Assembly: GCA_020747015.1 (NCBI GenBank)
Contig: JAGTJM010000032.1
Location: 186,001 to 250,000 of the forward strand
Source of the DNA: Pyrenochaeta sp. MPI-SDFR-AT-0127
Lineage: Eukaryota; Ascomycota; Dothideomycetes; Pleosporales; Cucurbitariaceae
Length of the DNA stretch: 64,000 nt
Direction of reading: 5' to 3'
Under the pieces are notes generated by a model, which was not told the DNA's origin, made no database searches, and saw only the letters and a program-made list of their open reading frames with translations. Of this stretch, positions 34,295 through 46,237 are shown piece after piece. Every line of letters begins with the position of its first letter. Position 1 is the first letter of the stretch. The translations under genes and the position numbers were made by a program.

Positions 34295-34903
34295 TGACGA
34301 ATCTCAAGAAACGTAATTTATCGTAGCAATGGTGTTATTGGGCATTGGCGGATACCCAGCGTCTTCGTTTTTCTCCCACCACAAAAAGTTTTGTTGAAAG
34401 TTTCCGAGCAGTGAAGGAGTTGGGTATGAGAGCATTGTATGGCGTTTAGAGGAAGGGTTTTAGGCCCAGTGAAAAAGTTTTGCTTGATGGGGTTTCTGTC
34501 GTTCGTTGCCTAAGAGAGAGTACATAAGAAGTACGGCAAGGTGAGAAGATTTCGCTTGATACTTCGTGTATATTACTTTTGGCTTGTTTACTCTTGTGTT
34601 TGAATAATACGTTCAGACCTAGCACGCGCGATGTTTATGATTATGCTACGCTCCAACTAATTTCGCTTTCTATGGAAAACCTCATTCGCGGTTAGATGCT
34701 ATCTGTATATTGAACTTTGTCATTACTTTTAGGTTATGTGCACAGAGCATGTCAAGAATGCTGGAGAGCCACTTATTGCCACAACGCACAATTCTTCCCA
34801 TTTTGAAACATGCCAAGTTACCATGCAATGAAGTGAGGCGCCATATACGAATTGTAATCATACATAATGTTGTAACAGCTAGTATATACCTGTTCTCATC
34901 CAC
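34295..34903. other. Intergenic region between convergent TSC2 and FMP32-like genes
   Basis: About 610 bases between two converging genes, AT-rich, without a convincing frame. It should contain both 3' UTRs. Confidence 0.45.
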
Positions 34904-36183
34904 TTAACCCAAACTTACACCCTCTGTGGCAAGCAACTCACCACCTAGTGCTTCTTGCTGCCCTATCCCTACTGGATGCGATGGCGAAGGTGTATCTCCG
35001 AATTCCTCCATGGGCGACGGCCGATGTGGCGGTGCCTTCTTCTTCTCTTCCTGCTGATGATGCTGTATATAGCTCATGTATTTCAGCGCAACGAAGAGCA
35101 TAAATGCAGATATACCAACGGCGATAGCTGCGCGTCGTGTGAGCACCCAGCGCAGGCCTTCGACTTCAGAGCGCGCGTCGGAATTCAGGGCAACAGTGAT
35201 TTTGTAGTTTATCTCTTGGATCTGGAGGGGGGTTGTTAGTCTGTGTAACAATATTGTTGGTCTGGTAGGGGCTATGCTACCTTTGTCTCCATGCTCCTTT
35301 GCTCCTGCCGAACAGCCATCTTCCTGTCGTCAAAGAGACCCTTCAGCTCATCCCGCAATCCGCTTGTCTCTTGTCCTAACCTTTGTCCCAAAATGTCAAC
35401 CTCATGTTGCAATTGACCTCGCTCCGTCCTCATTTTCTCCACCTCTCCTTTTCTGGTATTCCCAATTTCTGTCTTGAGCTCGCTACATGCAGCCCGGAAG
35501 AGGTATGTCTGATTCTCAACATTGGACTTGGAAACGAGGCCTTCCCTCGCCAACTCCATGTTGTCGAGCAGGATCTGCCGCACCCCCTTCATTATTGTGA
35601 TTGATTGAGGGGATGTGTAGGCCGAGTTTCTTGTGAGTTCGCGCACGAGACCGTACGTGTCAAAGTGGTGGACATATGGCGGAGTTTTCAGGTGCGGCAG
35701 TTTGTGCTCTTCCTCTTCTTGTGGACTGGGCATGTGCAGGACGCTGTCTAGCGGTTTCGGGTCTCCAGTCTTGGGTGGATCGGGTGGTGGTTGTGGAGGT
35801 TGTGGAGGTGGTGTGTCTTCTATTGTGCTGGGTTTTGGTGGAGTAGATGGGCTCTTTGTAGGTGTTGCTGCATGTTCCTCCTCTTCTGCATCCCGGAGAA
35901 CTTGCTCTTGCGCACTCTTTTCTAGTGTAGACGAAGCACTTGGATCCGTACTCTTGGCAGCATCTTGGTCGCGCAGATGAGGAGCAGGCTCATGTGCCTT
36001 TCCATACCGTTGCGTGGGGCTTTCCTCGGACCAGCGGTGCGTTGTCGCAAAGTGTCGGCGCCCACGTTGAAGACGATTCGAGCCAAAGACCATTGTGTCT
36101 GGAGCTGGTGCGGCATGTATTCGTGACGCTTTCGATGGCCGGAACAGCATAGGCCACAGGAATGGCAGTCTCGGAGCTGTCAT
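34904..36183 (-). CDS. Mitochondrial coiled-coil membrane protein, DUF1640 (MCUR1/FMP32-like)
   Basis: Two exons (35281-36183, 34904-35221) give 406 residues. The N-terminus is Arg/Pro-rich with few acids, ending near GRRHFATTHRW, a mitochondrial presequence. A disordered acidic and Pro-rich stretch (PPPQPPQPPPDPP) follows. The DUF1640 domain begins at HHFDTYGLVRELTRNSAYTS and runs into a long coiled coil (about 215-330). A single membrane span around 331-350 (AIAVGISAFMLFVALKYM) precedes a hydrophilic tail. The family includes yeast Fmp32 and human MCUR1/CCDC90. They sit in the inner membrane and are linked to calcium-uniporter or respiratory-complex assembly; the role is debated. The Pro-rich insert is longer than I would expect for the family and is likely lineage specific. 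Confidence 0.83.
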
Positions 36184-36583
36184 TTTGTCGTCTTGTCGAG
36201 ATGTAAAGGAAGGTTGAACAATTGGAGATCTGATCTTGAATGAGACGCCATCGGCTGAGTCAGTCAGCTCGGCAGGGATCTGCCGTCTATAAGCGGACGT
36301 TCAATCCGGACTTCAACGAGACGTCATTGGAGCGGAGATAAATAATTTCTTCCAAATGATTGATATGCATTATATAGAGAGGAGGTCCATCTAGAGTAAC
36401 AGAGGAATGCAGTACAGTCTGGAGTGTATTGGCTCGGCTTTTCTTTACGTTCTTAACTTCACCAATCTCGATTCTGTCATCGAATGGCTAACGATTCTGC
36501 AATTCTATCACAATATCTGAAACATGGCTCTGCTTATGAAGACTATTGTACGCCAAAAAGGTTTTCTTCTGTCACTGAATAAT
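36184..36583. other. Intergenic region between FMP32-like and ECI1 genes
   Basis: About 400 bases. It should hold the FMP32-like promoter and the ECI1 3' UTR. No gene seen. Confidence 0.45.
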
Positions 36584-37464
36584 CTACAGCTTATGTTTCT
36601 TCTCCCCGGAAGCGATCTTCCTAAACTCTTCCTGAGGAACCCCTTTAAGGAATCTCTCCAATCCGGCAAATACTTCATCGACACCCTGTCGATCAAGAGT
36701 GTCTAGGTATGGCTTTTGGATGAGCGCTTTGATCTTGATCAAACTGTCACTGTTGAGGTGATCGCCCAGCCTATCATCGACCTCCTTGAGCACCTCGCCG
36801 AGAAATCTGTCACTGAAATCGGCATCCTTGGTATTCCCCGCGTCGATGACCTTGTTCACGAACCCGGTGTGTACAAGTTCTTCGATAGTAATGCGTTTCG
36901 ACATGATAAGCGCCTCATTTGCCTTCGCAATTCCAAGTCTCCTTACAAATGCGACACTCGCATTGCCCTCCGAAACCAGACCAATGGATGAGAATGGTGT
37001 CAGGAGGAAGGTATGCGGTGCAGCATAGATGAAGTCGGAGAAGGCAATCAGGGCAGCGGAGAGGCCGATTGCAGGGCCGTTAAGAGCAGCGACCAGGATT
37101 TTGGGATGTGTATAGAAGGCGTGTGTAATGTGGAGGTTGTTGGAAACAAAGTTTTTGAGCCAGCCTTGACGCTCGTCGAGTGCGTTAGGGTCTAGAGTGC
37201 TGCCGAAAGACACATCTGCGCCGCTATACGTCTGTTAGCTCTTCGTCATGATGGCGCCTAGTTGAGGTGTACTTACGCAGAGAAGTATCTTCCCTTGCCC
37301 GTTATTACAGTAATGTACACCTCATCCCTTGCTGCAATCTCATGCATCGCTCTTGCTAGCTGATAATAGAGAGCTCCATCTAGCGAGTTGAGCTTCTTGG
37401 GCACGTTGAGTGTGATGATGGCGATTTTGCCCTTGTATTCTACGAGAATGCCAGGTTCGGCCAT
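36584..37464 (-). CDS. eci1: Peroxisomal delta3,delta2-enoyl-CoA isomerase (crotonase family)
   Basis: Two exons (37277-37464, 36584-37223) give 275 residues. The crotonase fold is clear: IAIITLNVPKKLNSL near the start, the oxyanion-hole segments FSAGADVS (about 61-68) and ALNGPAIGLSAALIAFSDFIYA, then FSSIGLVSEGNAS. The Glu in LVSEG and the following ASV lie where ECI-type isomerases keep their single catalytic Glu. The C-terminal tripeptide is His-Lys-Leu, a PTS1 variant; yeast Eci1 ends in His-Arg-Leu. ECI1 moves the double bond of unsaturated acyl-CoAs so they can enter beta-oxidation. A related crotonase (for example dienoyl-CoA isomerase) is possible, but length and motifs favour ECI1. 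It is divergent from PET100. Confidence 0.87.
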
Positions 37465-37973
37465 TTTGAAGAAGTCTAAGGATGAATATCAAAGATGCGA
37501 CAATGAGGGAAGTGGTTTGAAGCAGGATAAGGCAAAACAGAGTGTAATAGGCTTTTTGGTGAGACGACGGCAGCTTTGAGACTCGAGGATTATGAGCCGA
37601 GGCTAGAATGCGGAGGCATGCTGGATCGACACCCGATGGATCTCACATACCGAGAGCACATTGTGTGCCTATCACTGGTGGAAGCAGCCAGAGTTATCGT
37701 ATCTGATGATGCTAGTACGGTGAGAAGAGAGCGCACAAAGATCGTCGCTCATGCATTGTCGAAGAGCAAGACAGCATGTAAAGCTTGAAGGTCTCACGAG
37801 CCAGGTGGGGATGGCAAGGTGGGTAGGGCTGATAGATTAGATTGTGCAATGGCTATCGCCGATCAATCTCCGTAGCATCACCGCAGAAGATCTTCGACTT
37901 CATCACTCCACAGAGCCTTTGTGGGAGTCTACTTGCGTCGCAATCTCTACACGTGAAGCTGTCAACCGTCAAG
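37465..37973. promoter_or_regulatory. Shared 5' region of ECI1 and PET100
   Basis: 509 bases between divergent starts at 37464 and 37974. Open frames here lack a domain. I infer a shared or back-to-back promoter but can name no specific site. Confidence 0.35.
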
Positions 37974-38378
37974 ATGGCAGGCCCCAATCTCGAAGTATTC
38001 AAGGTACGTCTCTACGCAATTTGCACACCACTCAATCATGCAACAAGCAGAGTACAACCCACACATCTCAGAACACCTCTGCCTACCTCCAAACTCAAGC
38101 CTAGCATGGCGCGCATTACTCACATACCGTCGCAGTTTGGAATGTACATTCTCTTCCCAATCAGCATAATGTACTACTTCGGTACGAACCTCGACGGCAA
38201 ATTCACAGTCCCGGAGTTCTGGCCCAAACCTGGCCAAACGCACAAGATACCCTACGACCGCGAGGAGATTGCAAAGGAGCTGGAGAGGATCAAGGAAAGG
38301 AACCTAGAAAATAAGAGAAGGAGGGAAGAACAGGAGAGGATGAGGGCATTGATGGAAGGTAGTGGCAAGGAAGAGTAG
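37974..38378 (+). CDS. pet100: PET100-like cytochrome c oxidase assembly protein
   Basis: Two exons (37974-38003, 38136-38378) give 90 residues. Splicing joins MAGPNLEVFK to FGMYILFPISIMYYFGTNLD, the N-terminal signature of Pet100 proteins, with one short membrane span. The rest is PEFWPKPGQTHKIPYDREEI and a charged coiled-coil tail (ELERIKERNLENKRRREEQ). Pet100 is an inner-membrane chaperone needed to assemble cytochrome c oxidase after its subunits are made. The 132-base intron hides the first exon from simple ORF calls; the alternative in-frame start within the intron (MARITHIPSQ) is less likely because the spliced form matches the family. It converges on TACO1, 241 bases away, another cytochrome-oxidase gene. 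Confidence 0.85.
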   Translation: MAGPNLEVFKVRLYAICTPLNHATSRVQPTHLRTPLPTSKLKPSMARITHIPSQFGMYILFPISIMYYFGTNLDGKFTVPEFWPKPGQTHKIPYDREEIAKELERIKERNLENKRRREEQERMRALMEGSGKEE

Positions 38379-38619
38379 AACTCAGAAGAGCGGGTCAAGG
38401 ACAATCCACGTCGGTTCCAATGAAAGATTGATCGAGAAGGAGTCTTCTGGCAACACGATCACAATACAAGCGGTCACGCGCATCTCAACCATTGCATGGG
38501 CGGCGTTATAGTGAGGAGGGACTCGTTCAGGTCCTGAAATGTACAATTTTGTAATACTGTACAGCGTTGTATCATACATCTATATGCAGGCGCGAGGCGG
38601 GATAGAATACCACTTACTC

Positions 38620-39590
38620 TTATACGGCAACCTTGCCACGCAACTCGTCCCATAATCCTTCGTCTATTGTGCCCCTGGACCAATTCGTATACACTCCCGT
38701 AACTCCCTGCACCTCCTGCAGTTGATCCAAAAAGTTGTTCAATTCTTTTGCTGCTGAATCATCCTCTAACGATACTTTGGTATCGTCGTTGGGGTCATAT
38801 ATGATCTCGCTCTCCTCAATCTCCATCTCTAGCGCTTTTGCCAGGGTCTCGGCCGTAGTCTTTGTCTGCGCTGGTTCCGTGAACAAAACTACCCTGCCTT
38901 CCTCATCTTCTACTACATCTAGCGCGCCGACATCCAGCGCAGGTTCTAGGACTTCGTCGACGCCCATCCCATCTTTCTGTCGCAAAATTATCCGGCCCTT
39001 CTTTTCGAACATGTAGCCTACTGGCGATACGGTGCCGCCTGATTCCTTCACCAATAGCCTCAGCTCAGCTAATGCTCGAAGCTTATTATCTGTCTGGCAT
39101 TCTATAATTGTGGCGACTGAAGGTGGGAGTATTGCCTCGAGGACGAGTGATTCTAATGCTGCGCCATTGGTGGAGAGACCTTGACCGCGGGCCAATGCGG
39201 CTTCAATAGAGGCTTTCGGTACAGCAGACTTCTTTGCGGTAGATATCGCAAGAGCAAGGCGGGGATTCTGTTCGGGATTTGGGCCAGCGAGCTTCACGGC
39301 GTTGGTGATATCGCGGGTCATGAGGGAGCGCTGTTTCGATTTTCCGGCGTCATTCTTTGCTTTGTCGTGTTTGATGGAGGACCATTTTCTTTGGGAAAAT
39401 TAACAAGTGCCTCAATGTACGAGAAGAGATGATCTCACGAGTGTCCGGATTGGAGGTTTGGCGTGATGGCCAAACATCGCACCTGCTCCCGTAGCCTCAC
39501 CCTCCTTGGGCTTGTGGCATGACGGCAGGCGCATTGGCTGAAAGTATCAAGACCAGTGGCTCGAAATGCGCTTCGATATAGTGTCGCCAT
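38620..39590 (-). CDS. taco1: TACO1/YebC-family mitochondrial translational activator
   Basis: Two exons (39439-39590, 38620-39388) give 306 residues. The start MATLYRSAFRATGL opens an Arg-rich mitochondrial presequence of about 45 residues. The YebC/TACO1 signature spans the splice junction: SGHSKWSSIKHDKAKND then SKQRSLMTRDITNAVKLAG. It continues with ARGQG, EAILPPSVATIIECQTDNK, VGYMFEKKGRI and the C-terminal LLDQLQEVQGVTGVYTN-like stretch. Human TACO1 activates translation of mitochondrial COX1 by helping ribosomes through difficult codons; bacterial YebC does similar work. The family requires the presequence-plus-GHSKW join, so the intron (39389-39438, 50 bases) is confident. It is divergent from LAA1 with only 212 bases between start codons. 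Confidence 0.92.
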
Positions 39591-39802
39591 TTCTCTTGCG
39601 GTTGGCAGTGCGTCCAGGATGATTGGAACAAAAAGCTCCAGATCGTCGTTCCCGCCAAGTCGGGGGTCCGCAACTCTAGCCCACATGCACCCACCGCTCC
39701 ACCCCTCGACACCTGTCAAGCTAGCTCCCCACGCGCTGTGAGCAGCCTCAACGGGCACCTTCAAGATAATCGCAAAAGGCTTGCGAGTCCCTCTTGGTGG
39801 CC
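39591..39802. promoter_or_regulatory. Compact bidirectional promoter TACO1/LAA1
   Basis: Only 212 bases separate the TACO1 start (39590, minus) from the LAA1 start (39803, plus). The two transcripts must start within it or overlap. No TATA box is evident. Confidence 0.4.
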
Positions 39803-42800
39803 ATGGCTGCAGACGAGCAATCCCCAAATGACGGGCTCTCAAATCCCGAGCTCGACATCAAGAAGCTGCACGCTCTCCCTTCCGAGCAGCAAGACCTGTA
39901 CCTGTTAACATTCACATCGGACCTCGCGCGCCATGTTACCTCTTTAGATGCCGATGGCGCTTCTGCCCACCAAATATACATCAAGAAAGAGATATTCCAG
40001 ATCATCAATCTTGCGTCCCCCGCACCCACACGAGTAATCCGAAATAACTTGGGACGGGCCATTGCTGGCATTTTCGAGAAAGGGGACCGGAAGCTGCTCT
40101 TCGAGTCTATCAACGAATCGATCAGTATCATAAACGCTGCGGGCAAGAGTGAAAAGGATGTAAGGGCAAAACATGCAGCCGCACACTGCTTAGGCGCCAT
40201 ATTCGAGGCGGCAGGAGATAGCGCCATAGGACTATCACCGTTCGCAGCAAAGTCGCTATTAAGTCTGATCAAGTTCGCACAAACATATACCGGACTTAGG
40301 GCGACGATATTCAGGGCAGTGGGGAAAGTGTTCAAGGGCATTAGCCCTTCAGCGGACGAGATTATCGCGAGAGACGCATGGAAACAAGCCCGAAATGCTT
40401 GCAGTGACAAGTCTTATCTCGTACAAGCAAGCGCTTGCTACTGTTTGGAACAACTGACACAGTATACGACTTTCTTCGACAACTCCAATGACTTCGACAA
40501 GCTACAGAACGTTGTGTGGAAGGCAATCGATAGCCCCTCATCGTCCGTCAGACATGCAGTGGCTTCATGCATCAGTGCGTCGCTAGTAAAAAATTACTCG
40601 GAGAATGCACCGGTGGATCTCCCTGTACTCACGAGATCGAAGACAATGAAGAAAAAGAATAAGAAAGACGCTGATGGCGACGAGGATGTTATGGAACGAC
40701 CTGATTCACCTGCACCCAAGAAGTCGGCTACGCAGCTTTCTTTCACTATACCGTCGCTTTTGAAACTACTCTCAATGCAATATTGCCGACCTGCGACGGG
40801 TAACCGTGCAAGAGCTGGAATAGCCGTATGCTACATGAAAATCTTCAGAGGCCTGGGCGAACAAGTTATAGAAAGCAAATACCCCGACATCGCGCGAAGC
40901 CTCTTCATTGATGTCCTTAGTAACAATACCGTTACCCAAAACCGATATCGTCTTCTAAGCACCAGAAAGTATGTTTCTGTTATATTAGAAACCGTCATTG
41001 GCCGCGATATGCTGGGGGAATCCGGGCAACTAAATGCTGCGAGGTTCTTGCTTAACGATATCTTAAAGGACTACCCGCCAGCACTCAAGGAACGACCAGA
41101 GCCATCCAAACAGACCTTGATTGGTGCCCTGAGTACTCTTTGTTCACTACTTAACAGCCTTGGATCGGCCGCCAATGTCATTGCCGACTCTTGCCGAGAT
41201 GCTCTACTTCAGGTGCTACAGCATCCCAGTTACACAGTACAAGTGACTGCCTCCGCCTGTCTCCGCTCGTTTGTCCTTGCATGCCCACTCCAACTTCTAC
41301 CTGCTGTCACGATATGTATGAACAGCGTCAATCGAGAGCTCAGTCTCCTTGCTGGTCCAAGACAGTCTCCTCGCAAATGTGTCGGTCTGGCGAATGGTTT
41401 ATCCGCTGTGCTTAGTACATCGACTTCTCAGCCGCTCCATGGGTCCGTGGATGTCAACTCGAGGGTTCTCTCGCAAGCAACTTCATTGCTGAAGTCTGCA
41501 AGCAACTCTGACTTGAGAATTTCATCGACTCAAATACAAGTGGCCTGGGTTCTTATTGGGGGTTTGATGACTCTGGGTCCCAACTTTGTTAAGATTCATC
41601 TTTCTCAGCTGCTCTTGCTTTGGAAGAATGCATTGCCCAAACCTTTGAACAGGGACAATATGATACAGAGGAATGTTTTGGAGCTAAGTTTTCTAGCACA
41701 TGTTCGGGAATGTGCGTTGGGCTCCATCTTAACATTCTTAGAGTTCAACAGCAGACTACTCACTCTGGATGTGACAAAGCGATTAGCGGCAATGCTACAG
41801 AACACTACCATGTTTTTGAACACATTACCGGCCAAGAAAACAACAGACGATATATCGCAACGATTATCACCCGCATTGCAGTTGCACGACTTCGATTTGA
41901 TGGTACGGAGAAGAGTGCTTCAGAGCTATACTAAGCTTGTGGAACTAAGTCCTGCGAGCAGCAACGAGGTCTTGCTACAAACCAATTTGCTGCCTTTTGC
42001 TATCGCCTCCTTTGCTGAGCCCGATAACTACACAACCAGTTCCTTCAGTACAGCTATTGCTAGCGCTGCAGGGACATTTGAGAGTATATGGGAAGTCGCA
42101 GACAACCATGGCTTCGGGGTTACTGGACTTGTTAGAGGCTATGATATCAGACCTTTGCCGGGCGAGCATGAAACCGGATCTCGGCATCATTGGCTCACTA
42201 GGCATGGGCCTGAAGATATCATAGACCGTACAGTATGTCGAAACGTGAGCGCTTTGACGAACCACTGCTAACATATGGCAGTTACTCTCACCAATATGTG
42301 GTGCTCGCGAACATGACTCAATAGCTTTGTACATCGGTACCTCAAATGACGCTACCGATCTGCCAGACCCTCCAGCTACAGAGGTGGTCAACGCTGCGCT
42401 GCAGCTGTTCGCAATATGCCTGCCGTTACAAAGCACTAAAATTCAGGAAAGCATTCTTGAGCAGATGACATCTTTCTTGTCTGCCAGCAGTCTACAAAGA
42501 GATGTCAATAGGAAGACTGCTATGATGGTGAACGTTGCGTATGCAGTATTGTCTGCATTAAAAGTAGCTGTGAAAGAGACGCGCTCAGCACCTGGCAGTC
42601 TGAAGGGACCGGCGGTCGAGAAAGTTATGCAAGATCTATTACATGTAAGTCAACGCTACTTTGGGCACGTTGGCCGTACTAACACGCGTAGTTATTTGTA
42701 ATTCTTCCTGATCCTTTCATCCGTAACATTGCTGGCGAGGCTATAGGCCGGCTTTGCAACAGCTCTGGAAATGCTCTCACTGCCAACGAGGTCAACTATT

Positions 42801-45800
42801 TAGTTGACCAGATTGTAGCGAATCGGGAACCAAACGCTCGGTCAGGCTATGCTCTCACATTAGGATGCATTCATTCACAGCTTGGTGGTATGGCCGCTGG
42901 CTTTCATCTGAAGAACATTCTCAGCATACTAATGTCTCTTGGCAACGACCCGCATCCTGTCGTGCACTTTTGGGCCATCGATAGTTTGTCCCGAGTAGCA
43001 GATTCGGCCGGTCTATCCTTCTCAAGTTACGTTACCAGCACGCTTGGCATGCTTGCACAGTTGTATGCTGCCGATACACACAATGATGAATCAGTGTCTT
43101 TAGCATCGTCCAATATCGAGATCGACATACCCACCCCAGCTATCATTGCTCGGTGTATCGATAGCACGATCAACGTTCTTGGACCAGACTTGCAAGACGT
43201 AGCGAAAGCACGAGATTTGATTATGACACTTGTTGGTTTGTTTCAAGGGGAAGCGGATGAGCTGGTTGTCATCGAGAGTCTGCGCTGTCAGGAACACATT
43301 TCGCTGTACGCGCCGGGTCACATGGACTTTTCAGCCTACGTCAAACATTTGCAGAAGTCAGTAGATAGCCACTCGACCCAGATCCGTGATATGGCTATTG
43401 ACGGTCTACACAACCTGATGAGACGCAATACGGAAGAGGTCATACGCGCTGGTGACCCAGGCCTGGAAGATCAGCTGTGGCATGTGCTCGATAGAGATTC
43501 AGAGCATGAGGTAGTGCGAAACATTATCCGCAATTGGCTGCACCAGACAGGATTGTCAGACACGGCGACATGGGTGCAGCGGTGTCATTCGGTTCTAACG
43601 AAGACAAAGAAACTCGAGACGCAAGTGAAAGCCGAGTCCAAGCCGAGAGGCGGCGCGCCAGATCTGCAAGACGAGGAAGTTGCAGGCTTTGCAGCTGCTT
43701 CAAATGCCCCTGGAACAGAACCAGGGGATGCGGCACAAACTAGCCAAGAGTTACTGAAATGGCAAGTTAGGACGTTCGGCATGGACTGTTTGAGTGAGCT
43801 TGTGGCGATGGTCAGCAAAGAGGCTGCCTTCCGAGAGGAATCACCTTGCGTGATGGCATTACAGCAGAGAGTTGCTGATGTCGTTCGCATCGCCTTCTCT
43901 GCTTCGACTGCTGGTGTGGTTCAACTGAGAATCCGTGGACTGAAAATCATAGATCAGGTGCTCAAGGTACGCCGTCATGTGTCTCACCGCCTGTAGTGGT
44001 TGCTAATCCCAAATGTAGTTGTTTGGGAAGACGCCAGATCCAGACTTCGCAGAAGTTACGTTACTTGAACAATACCAAGCACAAATTGGATCAGCACTTA
44101 CACCAGCCTTTGCGGCAGACTCCTCACCAGAGCTCGCAGCTGAAGCCGTAAATGTCTGTGCCACATTCATCGCTACCGGTATTGTGACCGATGTAGACAG
44201 AATGGGACGTATCCTTAAGCTCCTGGTCTCTGCCCTCGAGAACTTCTCAAGTACGCTCAGCTCTCGATTGCTGGTCTTGAATTCTGCTAACAGTATGTAG
44301 GCGAAACGGAGACAGCTGCCATCGGTGATCTTAAAGGACTTAGCGCAAATGCCCAAGTCATGGTTAAGATGTCAGTGTTCTCAGCCTGGGCAGAGCTACA
44401 AATTGCCAGTGCGGAACAGACATACCTGGTAGATGTTTTGAAGCCGCATATCGCTAAGTTAACACCTCTTTGGCTTGCATCTCTGAGAGAGTACGCTCGT
44501 CTACGCTTCGAACCTGATATCTCTTCGTCAATGGGGTCTGCATCACTATCTGGCAGCCTAGACACTATATATGCAGCCTTGAATCGCGAAACGCTGCTGA
44601 AGGTAAGCAGTCGTTCCATTTGCTAAGTCTGTCTAACATCCCATAGTTCTATCAAGACTCATGGCTCAATCTTGTTGATGCTATTGCTAGCCTTATTGAT
44701 GAAGACAGCGAATTCGTGTTTGATGCCCTGGATGGGAAAACGGAGTTCAATGAGTCGACGACTAATGGAAAGGCTGATCATATCAACTACCGTGATGAGC
44801 CAGTGGCCTTCTTCTTTGTCCTTTTCGGGCTTGCTTTCGAAGCGCTAGCGGGCCGTCCAGGCGATCTCCAAGCCTCGAAAGAGCAGATACTTGAGATTTT
44901 GCAAGCACTGAAGAAGATTCTACGACCATCAGTCTCAGGCCATGCAATCTATCAGGAAGTTGTCTTCTCTGAGACGATGGACATGCTTGATCGATTAGTA
45001 CTCACTGAAGGATTGACGGTGCAAACGGTGATTGTTCAAATAACAAGGAATTTATGCCTTGGACACCCATCCGCGAGGAGGGATCAACGGTATGTTGTGG
45101 AAAAGGCCCTTAAGCAATATCAACTGACTTCGATAGAACCTCGTCTGCAGACGAGAATCTTTCAGAGGATATTGATCAACTCTTTGAACTCACAAAGATC
45201 ATGGTGCTTGTATTGTCAGGTCTAGTGCCTGGCTTAGAGGACACCAATACGAAAGGTATGTACTATTCTCTATACTTATGACACATTCATGCTCATTGAA
45301 GCCATTAGCTCGACACGAAATGAACGAAGAAGCTGTCGCGCTTCTTACGACAGCGTTATCTTCCCTTGTTGATGCCGCGCAGGTCTTTCCATCGATTATA
45401 AAAGCTGACCTACACGCTTGCATACTCCACATTTTTGCAACAATCCTGGGTACCGGAATATGTCAGACTGCAGTTGTTCCACAAACACTGCCAATCTTCA
45501 AGCGGTTCATTACTAGCCTCGCGCCACACGCCGAGGCTACCAACGACACAAGCAAGCAGCTACGTTCGACACTTACACGCTTTCTTACTATACTTAGACA
45601 CGCTCAGCAACGTGAATTTGACGCGGCACTCGCATGCGAAAAGAATACCATCCTGGCAACTACAATACTACTCAGTTCTGCAGCATCAGCATTCTCGCCT
45701 AACGATCCGCTCGTGAAGCGTTTCATCGACGATCTGTTCGACTGTCTAGGTAGCAGGTTGACGAGCAAAGTTGCAGCAGGATGTTGCCGCTCACTGCTCC

Positions 45801-46237
45801 TCCTACCCAAAAAGGGAGCACTGGAGACAGATCTTGCAAAGATGTTGCTTCCCCAAGTTCTCTCCTTCCTCGCCAACCCATCCGAAGTGGAAGGACTCGA
45901 AGAATCGCGCACCACGCTTGCACAGACACTCGTGGCTTTCATCTCAACACTACCGAAGCCCGAGCAACGGGAAATTGCAGCTAAAATCATTATTCCTGCC
46001 CTACTGGCGCGTGCGGAAAATGATCCGAACGCGATCAGTGAAACAGCATTGCGGCTACTTGAAATCGCGGGTGCCGATCAATCGGCGTTTAGAGGCGTGG
46101 TCGCTGGCCTTAGCGCGGAACAAAGGACATTTATGGAGAGTGTGTTGAAGAGCGGTCAGGGGCCGGCAAAGAGGGAGGCCAGCAGAGATGATGACGGGCA
46201 ACCGAAGATTGCGCTGAAGATGGACTTCGGGGCGTAA
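39803..46237 (+). CDS. laa1: LAA1/HEATR5 HEAT-repeat protein
   Basis: Eight exons (39803-42232, 42282-42644, 42692-43966, 44019-44250, 44301-44602, 44647-45089, 45137-45255, 45309-46237) give 2030 residues, close to yeast Laa1 (about 2014). Nearly the whole protein is HEAT-type helical repeats, including VIRNNLGRAIAGIFEKGDR, ALSTLCSLLNSLGSAA, RKCVGLANGLSAVL, NIAGEAIGRLCNSSG and ARSGYALTLGCIHSQLGG; the last is typical of HEATR5. The end, PKIALKMDFGA, is also typical. A Lys-rich insert (KTMKKKNKKDADGD) sits around residue 285. Laa1 binds the AP-1 clathrin adaptor and helps place it at the trans-Golgi network and endosomes. Splice branch-like CTAAC strings precede several acceptors (for example before 42691). 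The exon 7/8 junction (TK/A/RHEMNEEAV) was fixed by phase. Confidence 0.92.

Noticed and set aside
35760..35830. GGT/GGA-rich simple repeat
   Set aside because: It encodes the Pro-rich stretch of the FMP32-like protein on the minus strand and needs no separate repeat call.
39748..40410. 220-codon minus-strand frame over the LAA1 start
   Set aside because: It is antisense to well-supported LAA1 HEAT repeats; its Ser/Ala-rich composition is that of a complementary-strand shadow.
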